Below, piece by piece: positions 37,501-45,412 of a stretch of 64,000 nt of DNA (position 1 is its first letter; each line of letters begins with the position of its first letter). The position numbers and the translations under genes are program-made. The notes under the pieces were generated by a model. It made no database searches. It had not been told where the DNA came from and worked only from the letters and a program-made list of their open reading frames with translations. The DNA comes from Thomasclavelia ramosa DSM 1402 (GTDB lineage: Bacteria; Bacillota_I; Bacilli_A; Erysipelotrichales; Coprobacillaceae). The DNA is taken from contig NZ_CP036346.1 of the NCBI RefSeq assembly GCF_014131695.1, positions 186,001 to 250,000 on the forward strand. The letters run 5' to 3'.

Positions 37501-37875
37501 ACTTTGAAAACAATCGAAAATATTGGTGGTTCAAAAGCTGATTATGCTTCAGAGATTATGGTATTAAATGATTATCAAATTTCATTACTGGTGTATAGTG
37601 AATCAAATGATGGAGATTTCAAGAATCTAAATCGTGGAAAGTTTGATGGAATGTTAATGACATATGATTATCGTCAAAAAGCTGATAATTCAACTACTGA
37701 CAAGCCAAATCAAGATAATGTAAATAATCAAAATAATAGTAATGTGATCGAGACAACTAATTCATCAATAAAAAATAGTATTAATACTGGTGATGATTCA
37801 AAAATCATTGGTTATAGTTTATTGGGTGGGACAATGTTAATAATTTTATTATTAACTAGAAAAAAATATAATTAA
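34528..37875 (+). CDS. Giant surface protein: beta-propeller, NEAT-like domain, beta-propeller, sortase-type anchor
   Basis: 1115 aa. A signal peptide covers about 1-32. Residues about 40-488 hold seven repeats of roughly 60 aa with the pattern GGxxxD...DGGxIVAGYSxSxDGD...KxDSNGxxxW, as in beta-propellers. Residues about 489-605 look like a NEAT domain (SLSMMAP; IDKAMGDIRLSFS). Residues about 626-1055 hold seven more repeats. A Gln/Asn-rich linker, a SINTGD motif, a hydrophobic segment and a RKK tail form a sorting signal. It is probably cell-wall attached and captures heme or hemoproteins. The upstream DtxR-like box supports iron control. Function is inferred. Confidence 0.8.
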   Translation: MDSKMGKNLNKALISVLSLGMIVSMCSITVNAVETDNVANWVTMYGDNGNNSITPDTVNDAERLINGDIIATGTFDGNKVTGIEQAKGKSDGAVMLYDKNGQIKWETLIGGSAADSFNAVTEANDGSYVAVGVSQSNDGNLANLNKGGKDGIIAKLDSNGTLIKVVTVGGSDADELKAIQPAGDGGFIVAGYSHSTDLDMNGLNKIETDRDAIIVKIDQDLNIEWINRAGGTGGDKAVKKMDEFTSVVANYGDGSYLAAGYSSSSDGDLEGLAHGGKDAFVVKFNENGTKEWVKAFGGTGDDVFNHIIRAHNKKVSTDKTEISSSDIDNGYVLTGTTNSNSGIVGNEEENNVAFTLKIDSNGQVEWTTSLANNSKTTGDYLLAISDGFLAVGTFDTNDQDFTGIKTYGKEDIYIAHYSKDGTCLNISSYGGDGKDNPEGIIPGANDDYIVYGNTNSNSGLFEGKLKGKYDGFLASLAGTTLEQYAEEKYLVPVEAWKANEDSLSMMAPLLYKDAYVEKIGFKYAVTIYFTNATIMGTQVSASTLGEVSYEKNGEMIAVLKDEYDEVTQVKTVTLEVDDLDTPVKLHIDKAMGDIRLSFSSKDMVETTNPPYFAPVEVEQPDFKTSWKVNIGGSDYDYTDDMTVLKNGNIVAVGQSYSNDGDFQNLLKGGSIAYINQYDPKGELLKTLTLGGTEYDSIAYAAKVCGLDDGGFVVSGGYQEGVYVAPTGDFAQLDTAGTVHGQMDTFIAKYDSNSKLIWMSNFSGSANDQVKQIKATDDGGIAVLIETNSNDGDMENQNRGLYDLVIVKYDAHGKKVWQRVLGGKNIETSSSGLDILSDGSFIVAGSLSSKSGDFADVDWYGDIFDCFAAKISATGELLWTKAYGGDRNDYCNSVLATSDGGFILMGNTKSTTDTFAPIGTGYDNAYVLKCNETGETEWVNVIKSSEASEMISAIELEDQYVFIGQSRGTDYDVTGLNKGSMDVFIANYEKNGTLKTIENIGGSKADYASEIMVLNDYQISLLVYSESNDGDFKNLNRGKFDGMLMTYDYRQKADNSTTDKPNQDNVNNQNNSNVIETTNSSIKNSINTGDDSKIIGYSLLGGTMLIILLLTRKKYN

Positions 37876-37902
37876 AAAGTACTCTTGTTAGAGTACTTTT
37901 TT
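37874..37902 (+). terminator. Terminator after the giant surface protein gene
   Basis: AAGTACTCT/AGAGTACTT with a 4-nt loop, followed by T6. Confidence 0.85.
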
Positions 37903-37975
37903 ATGGAAAAAGGGTATATAAGATAATATGGGAGGTTGATAATAATTTCTATTTGATTGAGAAAAAACAGCCCCT

Positions 37976-38962
37976 TTAGCGTTGTGTTAATTGGAATTGT
38001 TTAGGTGTTATACCAGTTTTTTTACGGTAAAAATAGATAAAAGAATTAGCATTAGAAAAACCTAAAGTCTTAGCAATTTGAATAATTGTAGATTGTTCAG
38101 ATAACAGCATACTATTAGCCATATTTAAGCGTAAATTACTAATATAGTCATGAATACTACAATGATATAAGTATTTGAAACCAGCTGTAAGTTTTTGCTC
38201 ACTAATATAGTGAATCTTTGCCAGCTCCTTAATTGTTGGGGGATGCTGATAGTTAACAGTTAGATCATTGTGAATCTGCTGGATTATTTCTTGATCATCA
38301 TTATTTAGTAAGATGTTTCGACCGCATTTTAGTTTAATTGTAATAGTTTTAGATTGGGGATATAGAATATTATTTTGAGGTAACAGAAAGTAGACGATCT
38401 TCATTAATTGAGCATCAAGATATAGTTGTGAGATTGCTTTATTTCTTAAAGTGTCAGATATTTCTTGCATTAATTGTAAAAGTTTAGAGGGGAGTGGTCG
38501 AAATATTTTATTTTTTTCAATTTTTTCTAGTGTTGTATAGGAATATCCATATGCCGATAATTTTTTTTCGAAAAAATCTTTTTTTATGATTATATCTGTA
38601 GAATGATAATGTTGATTTTTTTTCCAAACTTGTAATCCACTACGCTTTGAACCATTTAAATAAAAACTAGAAGGCTCTAAATGATTATTATGACTCTCTT
38701 TTAAATCATACTCAATTTCACCAGTTAGAAGCATTCCTAGCTGTAGATATGTTTCACTTATTTCAAATGATATTTCAATATCATAGGGTGCAGTAAAATC
38801 ACCAACAAAAAGTTCATACATATCTGCAATATGCACATGAATAATGAATTCTTCAGGTTGTTGAGGATTTATATATAAGGAAAAGTTATCATACTGATAG
38901 TATTGGAAAGCTAGTTTATTAAAGAAAATATTATAGTACTCTGTCAAATTTCTACATATCAT
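37976..38962 (-). CDS. AraC-family regulator, PchR/siderophore-type
   Basis: About 328 aa. The C-terminal AraC domain has two HTHs (IKELAKIHYISEQKLTAGF; IIQIAKTLGFSNANSFIYFY). The stretch KYLYHCSIHDYISNLRLNMA recalls PchR-like activators of siderophore uptake. The long N-terminal region (1-220) is the likely ligand sensor. The ATG at 38962 is chosen over an upstream GTG because GGTGAT precedes it. It is divergent from the siderophore-type ABC operon, which it probably activates. Confidence 0.8.
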   Translation of the reverse strand: MICRNLTEYYNIFFNKLAFQYYQYDNFSLYINPQQPEEFIIHVHIADMYELFVGDFTAPYDIEISFEISETYLQLGMLLTGEIEYDLKESHNNHLEPSSFYLNGSKRSGLQVWKKNQHYHSTDIIIKKDFFEKKLSAYGYSYTTLEKIEKNKIFRPLPSKLLQLMQEISDTLRNKAISQLYLDAQLMKIVYFLLPQNNILYPQSKTITIKLKCGRNILLNNDDQEIIQQIHNDLTVNYQHPPTIKELAKIHYISEQKLTAGFKYLYHCSIHDYISNLRLNMANSMLLSEQSTIIQIAKTLGFSNANSFIYFYRKKTGITPKQFQLTQR

Positions 38963-39064
38963 AATTATCACCAGTTAAATTATACATAAAATAAATGTAA
39001 AAATACATAATATTAGTGAAAATATTGTAAAAGAAATTAAGCCATGCTAGAATCACAACATAAG

Positions 39065-39082
39065 TTAGCTAAAACTAACTAA
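39065..39082. promoter_or_regulatory. DtxR/IdeR-like operator upstream of the first ABC importer
   Basis: TTAGCTAAAACTAACTAA matches the box at 34494 in 15 of 18 positions and lies just before the ribosome site of the lipoprotein gene. Confidence 0.7.
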
Positions 39083-39096
39083 GAAGGGAGATATAA

Positions 39097-40005
39097 ATGA
39101 AAAAAGTACTATCAACTATATTAGTGTTAAGTTTATTTATTTTAACTGGTTGTTCAGCTGCCACTAAAGATACAATAAGAACAGTTGAAACAGTAAAAGG
39201 AAAAATAGAGATTCCTAATGAGCCTAAACGTGTTGTAATAGATTATTTTGTTGGAGATGCACTTGCACTAGGAGTGGAGCCGGTTGGAACTACATATGTA
39301 TACAAAGATTCTGTATTTGAAGAAGATTTGAAAGATGTACCTTCAATTAATGGTGATGATGCGTATGGGCAGTATAGTATGGAAGCAGTGACAAAATTAA
39401 AACCGGATTTAATTATTACATATTCTGAGGCTGATTATGATAATTTATCTAAGATTGCACCAACGGTACTAGTTGATTATTTAAATATGTCAACTGCCGA
39501 AAGAATCACTTGGATGGCTGATGTTTTAAATAAGAAAGAGGAGGGGAAAAAATTGCTTGCTGATTTCAATCAAGAAGTTGCTGGATATAAGCAGCAGTTA
39601 CAGGATGCTAAAATATCTAACAAGACGATAACTTTGATGGAAACATATAGTAAAGAATTATTTGTATATGGAAATAAACAAGGTCGTGGTGGAGAAGTTT
39701 TATACGATTTATTAGAATTAAAAGCACCCGAAGTTGTTCAAAAAGAAATTATTAATGGTGAACAATATCGTTCTATTTCATTAGAAGCAATCAATGAGTA
39801 TGCCGGTGATATGATAATGATTGGTGGCTGGCAAGAAGATCCTATGGATTTAGTTGGAAATAATAGTGTATGGAACTCAACTCCAGCTGTAAAAAACCAA
39901 AAGGTAATTACATATGATTCAAGTGCATATATCTATCAAGATATTTTATCAACAAAAGAACAGTTAAAAAACATTACTCAAAGTATTTTAGCACTGTATG
40001 AATAA
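39097..40005 (+). CDS. Iron-siderophore/heme-type ABC substrate-binding lipoprotein
   Basis: 302 aa. A lipoprotein signal ends in FILTGC with Cys19 as lipidation site. The fold is FecB/FhuD/FepB type: KIEIPNEPKRVVIDYFVGDA, then AVTKLKPDLIITYSEADYDN. It binds a ferric chelate outside the membrane. AGAAGGGAG precedes the ATG. It is the first gene of a four-gene operon, and its 3' end overlaps the permease gene by 8 bp. Confidence 0.9.
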   Translation: MKKVLSTILVLSLFILTGCSAATKDTIRTVETVKGKIEIPNEPKRVVIDYFVGDALALGVEPVGTTYVYKDSVFEEDLKDVPSINGDDAYGQYSMEAVTKLKPDLIITYSEADYDNLSKIAPTVLVDYLNMSTAERITWMADVLNKKEEGKKLLADFNQEVAGYKQQLQDAKISNKTITLMETYSKELFVYGNKQGRGGEVLYDLLELKAPEVVQKEIINGEQYRSISLEAINEYAGDMIMIGGWQEDPMDLVGNNSVWNSTPAVKNQKVITYDSSAYIYQDILSTKEQLKNITQSILALYE

Positions 40006-40993
40006 CCAACAAGTAAGAAAATGGCTGATAGTAGGACTATGTCTATTACCTATCATCATTTTCTTTTCATTAAAATTTGGTGCGGTGACAATAGGATGGG
40101 AAGATTTTTTTAAAATCATTTTAGGTAAAAAGAGTAATGGAAATGATTATGAAGTTATTATTAATCTTAGATTTCCTCGAATTTTAGCGACTGGAATCGT
40201 CGGTAGTGCATTTGCGATGGCTGGAGCAGCAATGCAAGGACTGACTAAAAATCATTTAGCTGATTCGGGAATTTTAGGAATCAATGCGGGTGCTTCCTTT
40301 ATGTTAGCAATTTGCTTTGCTTTGGTCAGTCGCAGTAATTTTCTTTTAATGATGATGTATTCTTTTGTCGGAGCAGGATTAGGTTTATTTTTAACGATGA
40401 CAATGGGAAAAGGGAAGTATACTAATAATTCTAAACGATTATTATTAGCTGGTGTTGCAGTCTCACTTTTCTTTACTTCGTTAAGCCAGTTTATAGCAAT
40501 TTATTTTGGAATTGGTCAAGAATTAACATATTGGAATGTAGGCGGAACTGCTAATATTGGATATCAAGAACTTATTTTAGCGACATTATTATTTGTTTCT
40601 GGTCTATTTTTGCTTTTGAGGCAAGGGAAAAATATTACGATTATTTCAATGAGTGAAGAAACTGCTGTTGGTTTAGGGGTAAACGTTCCTCGTTGTAAAA
40701 TACTAGTATGTTTAGCGGCACTGCTTTTAGCGGGAATGGCAGTTAGTATTGTTGGGTCAATTGGATTTATTGGTTTGATTGTTCCTTATTTGGTAAGACG
40801 ATTAGTTAAAAAGGAGGATTATCAAATTATTTTGACTATGTCTGCGATATATGGAGCAGTCTTTTTAATTCTTATCGATCTTATTGCTAGAAATCTACAA
40901 CCACCTTATGAAACACCACTAGGAATAATTATGGCACTGATTGGTGTTCCATTTTTCCTTTTTATGGAAAGGAGCATAAATAAAAAATGTTAA
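39998..40993 (+). CDS. FecCD-family iron ABC transporter permease
   Basis: 331 aa, about nine membrane segments. FecCD signatures include LRFPRILATGIVGSAFAMAG, GAAMQGLTKNHLADSGILGI and VGSIGFIGLIVPYLVRRLV. It pairs with the next permease to form a heterodimer. It overlaps both neighbours. Confidence 0.92.
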   Translation: MNNQQVRKWLIVGLCLLPIIIFFSLKFGAVTIGWEDFFKIILGKKSNGNDYEVIINLRFPRILATGIVGSAFAMAGAAMQGLTKNHLADSGILGINAGASFMLAICFALVSRSNFLLMMMYSFVGAGLGLFLTMTMGKGKYTNNSKRLLLAGVAVSLFFTSLSQFIAIYFGIGQELTYWNVGGTANIGYQELILATLLFVSGLFLLLRQGKNITIISMSEETAVGLGVNVPRCKILVCLAALLLAGMAVSIVGSIGFIGLIVPYLVRRLVKKEDYQIILTMSAIYGAVFLILIDLIARNLQPPYETPLGIIMALIGVPFFLFMERSINKKC

Positions 40994-41961
40994 AGAAAAA
41001 AAGAATAATCATTTTTCTGATAATCATTTTATTAGTATCAAGCTTTTTGTCATTCACGATAGGTCAGATGAAAATTGAATTAAGTGAATTATTTGATCCA
41101 TATACACAATTAGTAATCTTTCAATTTCGGTTACCGCGTTTGTTATGTGCCATTTTAGTAGGTGGTGGAATGGCTTTGGCAGGACATATTTTACAAACAG
41201 TATTACAAAATGATTTAGCTGATCCGGGTGTAATTGGAATAAACTCAGGAATTTCATTCTTTGTTTTGTTATATATTTTAGTTAGTGGAACAGATATATT
41301 TTTAGATTATGTTTGGATGCCTTTAGCTGGAATGATTGGTGCTGTAATAACGATTGGTTTACTAATGTTTTTGATTTATGAAAAAGAACGTGGAATAGAT
41401 CCAATTCGGATGACTATATGTGGGGTAGCTCTTAATTTAGGATTCCAAGGGTTAATTCTATTCTTCTCAGCAAAGCTGAATCGTCAAAAGTTTTCGTATG
41501 TGCAATTATGGAATGCTGGTATTCTAACAGGAACAGACTGGCTAAAAATAGCTTTATTAATAACAATATTAGTGATTATTGGAGTAATATTGTGGAAATA
41601 TCAAGATGTTCTAAATATTTTTTCGTTAGGAAAGGAAAGTGTAATAACCTTGGGGGTTGATTTAAAAAAACAAACAATTATTTTAATTAGTTTAGCCGGA
41701 TTTTTAGCAGCTTTTACCATTGCTTTTGGAGGTTCTATTCCTTTTGTAGGTTTAATCGCACCGCATATTGCAAGAAGGTTAGTTGGTAGCAATCATCGTT
41801 ATTCATTATGGGTCAGTATGTTAATGGGAAGCCTTATGGTTATTATCGGTGATAGTTTATCAAGAAGTCTGATGAGTACTGTTGAAATTCCAACAGGGAT
41901 TATTTTATCATTGATTGGAGTGCCGTATTTTATTTATCTATTAAAAAAGGAGAGATCATGA
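40987..41961 (+). CDS. FecCD-family iron ABC transporter permease, second subunit
   Basis: 324 aa, about nine membrane segments. FRLPRLLCAILVGGGMALAG, LQNDLADPGVIGINSG and GGSIPFVGLIAPHIARRLVG are the family motifs. It overlaps the preceding permease by 7 bp and the ATPase gene by a few bases. Confidence 0.92.
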   Translation: MLKKKRIIIFLIIILLVSSFLSFTIGQMKIELSELFDPYTQLVIFQFRLPRLLCAILVGGGMALAGHILQTVLQNDLADPGVIGINSGISFFVLLYILVSGTDIFLDYVWMPLAGMIGAVITIGLLMFLIYEKERGIDPIRMTICGVALNLGFQGLILFFSAKLNRQKFSYVQLWNAGILTGTDWLKIALLITILVIIGVILWKYQDVLNIFSLGKESVITLGVDLKKQTIILISLAGFLAAFTIAFGGSIPFVGLIAPHIARRLVGSNHRYSLWVSMLMGSLMVIIGDSLSRSLMSTVEIPTGIILSLIGVPYFIYLLKKERS

Positions 41962-42737
41962 TGAAGGGAATTATTGAAGCTAGACAGTTAAGTACCGGTT
42001 ATGGTAAAAAGATTGTTTTGAAAGATCAAAATATTGTAATTCCTAAAAATAAAATTACCGTTATTTTAGGACCAAACGGATGTGGGAAATCAACCATGTT
42101 AAAGACAATGGCTCGGGTATTACCATTAAAAGATGGTAAAATAATTCTTGATGGAAAAGATTTGAAAACTATGAAAACAGCTGAAATAGCTCAGAAAATA
42201 GGTTTTCTCTCACAAATTCTAAATACCCCTGAAGGAATAAGTGTTTATGAGTTAGTTAGTTATGGTCGTTATCCATATAAGAGGATATCATCGACTAAAG
42301 AAGATCAAAAGATTATTGAGTGGGCTTTGAAAGAAACCCAAACTTTTGAGATAAAGGATATGTTGGTTCATGATTTATCTGGGGGTCAAAAACAACGAGT
42401 GTGGATTGCGATGGTACTTGCTCAGCAGACAAATACAATTTTACTAGATGAACCAACAACATACTTAGATATTGGTCATCAATTAGAAGTATTAGAATTA
42501 TTGAGTAAATTAAATAAGGAAGAACAACAGACAATTGTCATGGTTTTACATGATATTAATCATGCTTCACGTTATAGTGATTGGATCATTGCTATGAAAG
42601 AAGGCAAAGTTTTTAAAGAAGGAAGCCCAAAAGATATAATAACTTCAGAAGTGATTCAGGAACTTTATGGTGTTAAGACGCAAATTATTTTTGATAAAGA
42701 ACATAATTGCCCAGTGTGTTTTTCATATGATCTTTAA
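41958..42737 (+). CDS. Iron ABC transporter ATP-binding protein (FecE/FhuC-like)
   Basis: 259 aa. Walker A is ILGPNGCGKSTMLK, the signature is LSGGQKQRVWIAM, and Walker B is TILLDEPTTYLD. It drives the upstream permeases. GGAGAG precedes the start; the next ATG at 41961 is also possible. A strong terminator follows. Confidence 0.92.
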   Translation: MMKGIIEARQLSTGYGKKIVLKDQNIVIPKNKITVILGPNGCGKSTMLKTMARVLPLKDGKIILDGKDLKTMKTAEIAQKIGFLSQILNTPEGISVYELVSYGRYPYKRISSTKEDQKIIEWALKETQTFEIKDMLVHDLSGGQKQRVWIAMVLAQQTNTILLDEPTTYLDIGHQLEVLELLSKLNKEEQQTIVMVLHDINHASRYSDWIIAMKEGKVFKEGSPKDIITSEVIQELYGVKTQIIFDKEHNCPVCFSYDL

Positions 42738-42751
42738 GTAATAAGTAGTTA

Positions 42752-42790
42752 AAAATAGCTATGTTCATCATGAATATAGCTATTTTATCT
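42752..42790 (+). terminator. Terminator of the first iron ABC operon
   Basis: AAAATAGCTAT/ATAGCTATTTT with an inner TTCA/TGAA extension, ending in a T-rich tail. Confidence 0.8.
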
Positions 42791-42819
42791 TGTTTTAAAG
42801 GAATAAATACGATAATATG

Positions 42820-42837
42820 TTAGCATAAACTAACTTT
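42820..42837. promoter_or_regulatory. DtxR/IdeR-like operator upstream of the DtxR-like regulator
   Basis: TTAGCATAAACTAACTTT keeps both half-sites of the island consensus and overlaps the ribosome-site region of the gene, which suggests repression or autoregulation. Confidence 0.6.
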
Positions 42838-42847
42838 GGAGGGGATT

Positions 42848-43660
42848 ATGCAGCTAACAAAAGAAAAACTATCATATTTATTATTTTTATATAAACAAAG
42901 AGAAATGGATTACACAGTTACTCGGTTAGCGCAAGAGGTCGGAGTATCAAAATCAACGTTTAGCCGAGTATTGAATACCTTCTATCAGGAGGGGTTAACG
43001 ACTGAAAAAGGGAAGGGAATTTTATCATGCCAGGGATGTAGAATGGCAAGGGAATATTTAAAAGATATTAATAAATTATCTGATTGGTTAAAATATACAG
43101 CTAATTTTGATGATGAAGAAGCGTATCAAGAGGCACTATCATTAGTTTTAACACTATCATCTAAAGCACGTGCTAAACTTGTTAACAACACTAGTAAAGA
43201 AAGATTATTTGAATTGATTGATAATGTAAAAGAAATTAGTGGAGATATGCTTAGTGCTAATCTTGATGATGGTCAATACCTGTTTGCTTTTACTGTTTAT
43301 AAAGCTGATAAGATGGAAATATCAATGGCTAATGATGGTTTCTTTCATCCAGGAATATTGGATATAAAAATGGGACATGGAGGATTAGTTTTAAAGCCAA
43401 AAGAAGTTGAACGAGAATCGATGATGGGGAAAATGGTTCTTAAAGGGAAGCTGAGTTCTTTAAAATACCAAGTAGGAGAAGACTATCTCGAATGTCGTAT
43501 GATCAAGGATGATTATATTATTCCTATTTCAAAATTACGTTTTCATTATTCAAAGGAAGAACGGATATTGCAAACGAGTGTAAAGATAAAGGTTAAACCA
43601 ACGGTTGGTAAAATTCATATGCCCGAGAGTATTGCAATTATGAACGTTATTATAAAATAG
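42848..43660 (+). CDS. DtxR-like winged-helix regulator with a novel C-terminal domain
   Basis: About 270 aa. Residues about 1-110 align by pattern with DtxR/MntR proteins: LAQEVGVSKSTFSRVLNTFY as the recognition helix, then MAREYLKDINKLSDWL and EEAYQEALSLVLTLSSKA in place of the dimerisation/metal region. The usual metal ligands there appear replaced (Asn for His in DINKL, Tyr for His in EEAYQEA). Residues about 120-270 are an unrecognised, probably beta-rich domain. GGAGGGG precedes the ATG. Its own promoter carries a DtxR-type box. It may sense something other than free metal. Confidence 0.7.
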   Translation: MQLTKEKLSYLLFLYKQREMDYTVTRLAQEVGVSKSTFSRVLNTFYQEGLTTEKGKGILSCQGCRMAREYLKDINKLSDWLKYTANFDDEEAYQEALSLVLTLSSKARAKLVNNTSKERLFELIDNVKEISGDMLSANLDDGQYLFAFTVYKADKMEISMANDGFFHPGILDIKMGHGGLVLKPKEVERESMMGKMVLKGKLSSLKYQVGEDYLECRMIKDDYIIPISKLRFHYSKEERILQTSVKIKVKPTVGKIHMPESIAIMNVIIK

Positions 43661-43790
43661 TATTTCATCGATGAAACATCAAAAAATGCTGTATTTATAA
43701 AGAAAAAAGATATTTTTTGAAAAGATTGTTTCAATGGGGGCAACAAAATTAGTAGTTGTTTTAAGATTAGATGTATGTAAAATAATGGAT

Positions 43791-43808
43791 GTAGTTAGTT
43801 TTAGCTAA
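43791..43808. promoter_or_regulatory. DtxR/IdeR-like operator 1 upstream of the NEAT operon
   Basis: On the minus strand this reads TTAGCTAAAACTAACTAC, 17 of 18 identical to the box at 39065. Confidence 0.7.
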
Positions 43809-43850
43809 CATTAGCAGAGAATATATTCTCTATATTTTTTAACTAAATAG

Positions 43851-43868
43851 TTAGTCTTTTCTAACAAA
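43851..43868. promoter_or_regulatory. DtxR/IdeR-like operator 2 upstream of the NEAT operon
   Basis: TTAGTCTTTTCTAACAAA keeps the TTAGT and CTAAC half-sites at the correct spacing, just before the ribosome site, 60 bp from operator 1. Confidence 0.5.
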
Positions 43869-43888
43869 GAAAAAGAGGGAGGAAGAAA

Positions 43889-45412
43889 ATGAAAAAACTT
43901 TTAAAAGTAGTATTAGTTTTAATGCTGGCATTTGGAATTCAGATAGCCACATTAAGTAATGTAGATGCTGCTCAGGTAAGCGATTTACCAGATGGTAAAT
44001 ATACTATTCCAACAAAATTGAAGAATGCAAGTAATATTGCAAATGATTCAATGGCAGCTGGAGCATTAGCAGAAAATGGAGAATTATCAGTAGAGGAAGG
44101 AAAGTGGTATTTAACTGCTGAATTTAAAACATTAAATTTAATGGGCTTAGTTGGTAATGCAGGAAATATCCAATATTATGAAACTGATACAAAATCAGAA
44201 AAACATGCTGCTGAAGTTATTAGTTATCGCGAAGATGATCAAGGAAAGCAACAAGTAGAAAAAGTTAAAATACCTGTAGCGGTAAACAGTGAGGGTGTTT
44301 ATATTGAAATGTTTGTTGACGCGATGGGTACGACAGTTGATGCGTATATTCAATACAGTACAGCGGATATTGTTATTCCTGAAGAACCAGAAGCACCTGA
44401 ATATACATTAGCTGATGGTACTTATACTGTGACTAGCGATGTATTAAAAGCAAATGAAGATGTACAATCAATGGCTGCCCAAGCGGTCAAGAGCGCTACG
44501 GTTACTTCAAAAGATGGAACTTTATTAGTAACATTACAAATGGGTGCAGTTACTGTGTATGGTCAAACTGCATACGTTGATAAAATGGAAGTTGAGCAGG
44601 CTGATGGAACTTCTTATAAAGAAGTTGATATCACAGGACGTGATAGTGATGGAAATGTAAGTGAAATGCAATTTACATTAGCAAAAAATACAAAATTAAC
44701 AAATGTAAAATTCTACTATGGTGGAAGTACTCATGGTTCTGAGGCGAGATTATCTTTAGGATTGGATAATCCAACACTAGTAGTACCAGAAAGTACAAGC
44801 AAATTTGCTAAAGATGGTACATATACAGTAGATGTTGCTTTATGGAATGCGACTCAAGATAAGGCTTCAATGGCAGCGGGTGCAATTGACAGTCAAGCTA
44901 CAGTAGTAGTTAAAAATGGTGTAGCAACAATGTATATCACAACTAAAGAAATGACTATGGGAACAATTAAAGCATGGTTAGAGGAATTATACATTGGTTC
45001 ATCAACTGATGATTATAAATCAAATCCAGCTGTTATTGTAAGTAAAAATGCTGATGGTAAAGCAACTATGTGGTCTTTCGTTTTACCAAATGAGGAAGAA
45101 TTATTTGATGTTGTGGTAAATCCACATGTAGCTATGATGGGGAATAGTGATATTCCAGCAAGAATGAAAGTTGATTATAGCACATTAAAATTTGTATCTG
45201 ATTCAATTGAAGCACCTAAGGTAGATGGTGAATCAAATAATAATACAAACGATACACCAAATACAACAACTCCAACGACTAACCAAACTACAGGAACATC
45301 AAGTAGTTCAGTGAAAACTGGAGATAATGCTAATATGGAATTAATGGGAGGATTATTAGTTTCATCATTAGTGGCTGCGGCATATTTAACAAGAAAAAGA
45401 TTATGCAAATAA
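43889..45412 (+). CDS. Surface protein with three NEAT-like heme-binding domains and a sortase-type anchor
   Basis: 507 aa. A signal peptide covers about 1-28. Three NEAT-like repeats lie at about 34-160, 174-297 and 308-436, each with a DGxYT start and an SMAA motif (Met55, Met195, Met328). A second conserved site reads MG at Met146 and Met417, and HG at His282 in the middle domain. After a Thr/Asn-rich linker the C-terminus has SVKTGD, a hydrophobic stretch and a RKR tail, a sorting signal. It is likely the cell-wall heme receptor of the relay. It heads the operon with Shp-like, lipoprotein, permease and ATPase genes. Confidence 0.85.
   Translation: MKKLLKVVLVLMLAFGIQIATLSNVDAAQVSDLPDGKYTIPTKLKNASNIANDSMAAGALAENGELSVEEGKWYLTAEFKTLNLMGLVGNAGNIQYYETDTKSEKHAAEVISYREDDQGKQQVEKVKIPVAVNSEGVYIEMFVDAMGTTVDAYIQYSTADIVIPEEPEAPEYTLADGTYTVTSDVLKANEDVQSMAAQAVKSATVTSKDGTLLVTLQMGAVTVYGQTAYVDKMEVEQADGTSYKEVDITGRDSDGNVSEMQFTLAKNTKLTNVKFYYGGSTHGSEARLSLGLDNPTLVVPESTSKFAKDGTYTVDVALWNATQDKASMAAGAIDSQATVVVKNGVATMYITTKEMTMGTIKAWLEELYIGSSTDDYKSNPAVIVSKNADGKATMWSFVLPNEEELFDVVVNPHVAMMGNSDIPARMKVDYSTLKFVSDSIEAPKVDGESNNNTNDTPNTTTPTTNQTTGTSSSSVKTGDNANMELMGGLLVSSLVAAAYLTRKRLCK

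Noticed and set aside
43669-43682. TTTCATCGATGAAA palindrome after the DtxR-like gene
   Set aside because: It has no T run and no second copy near other genes, so there is no basis for calling a terminator or operator.
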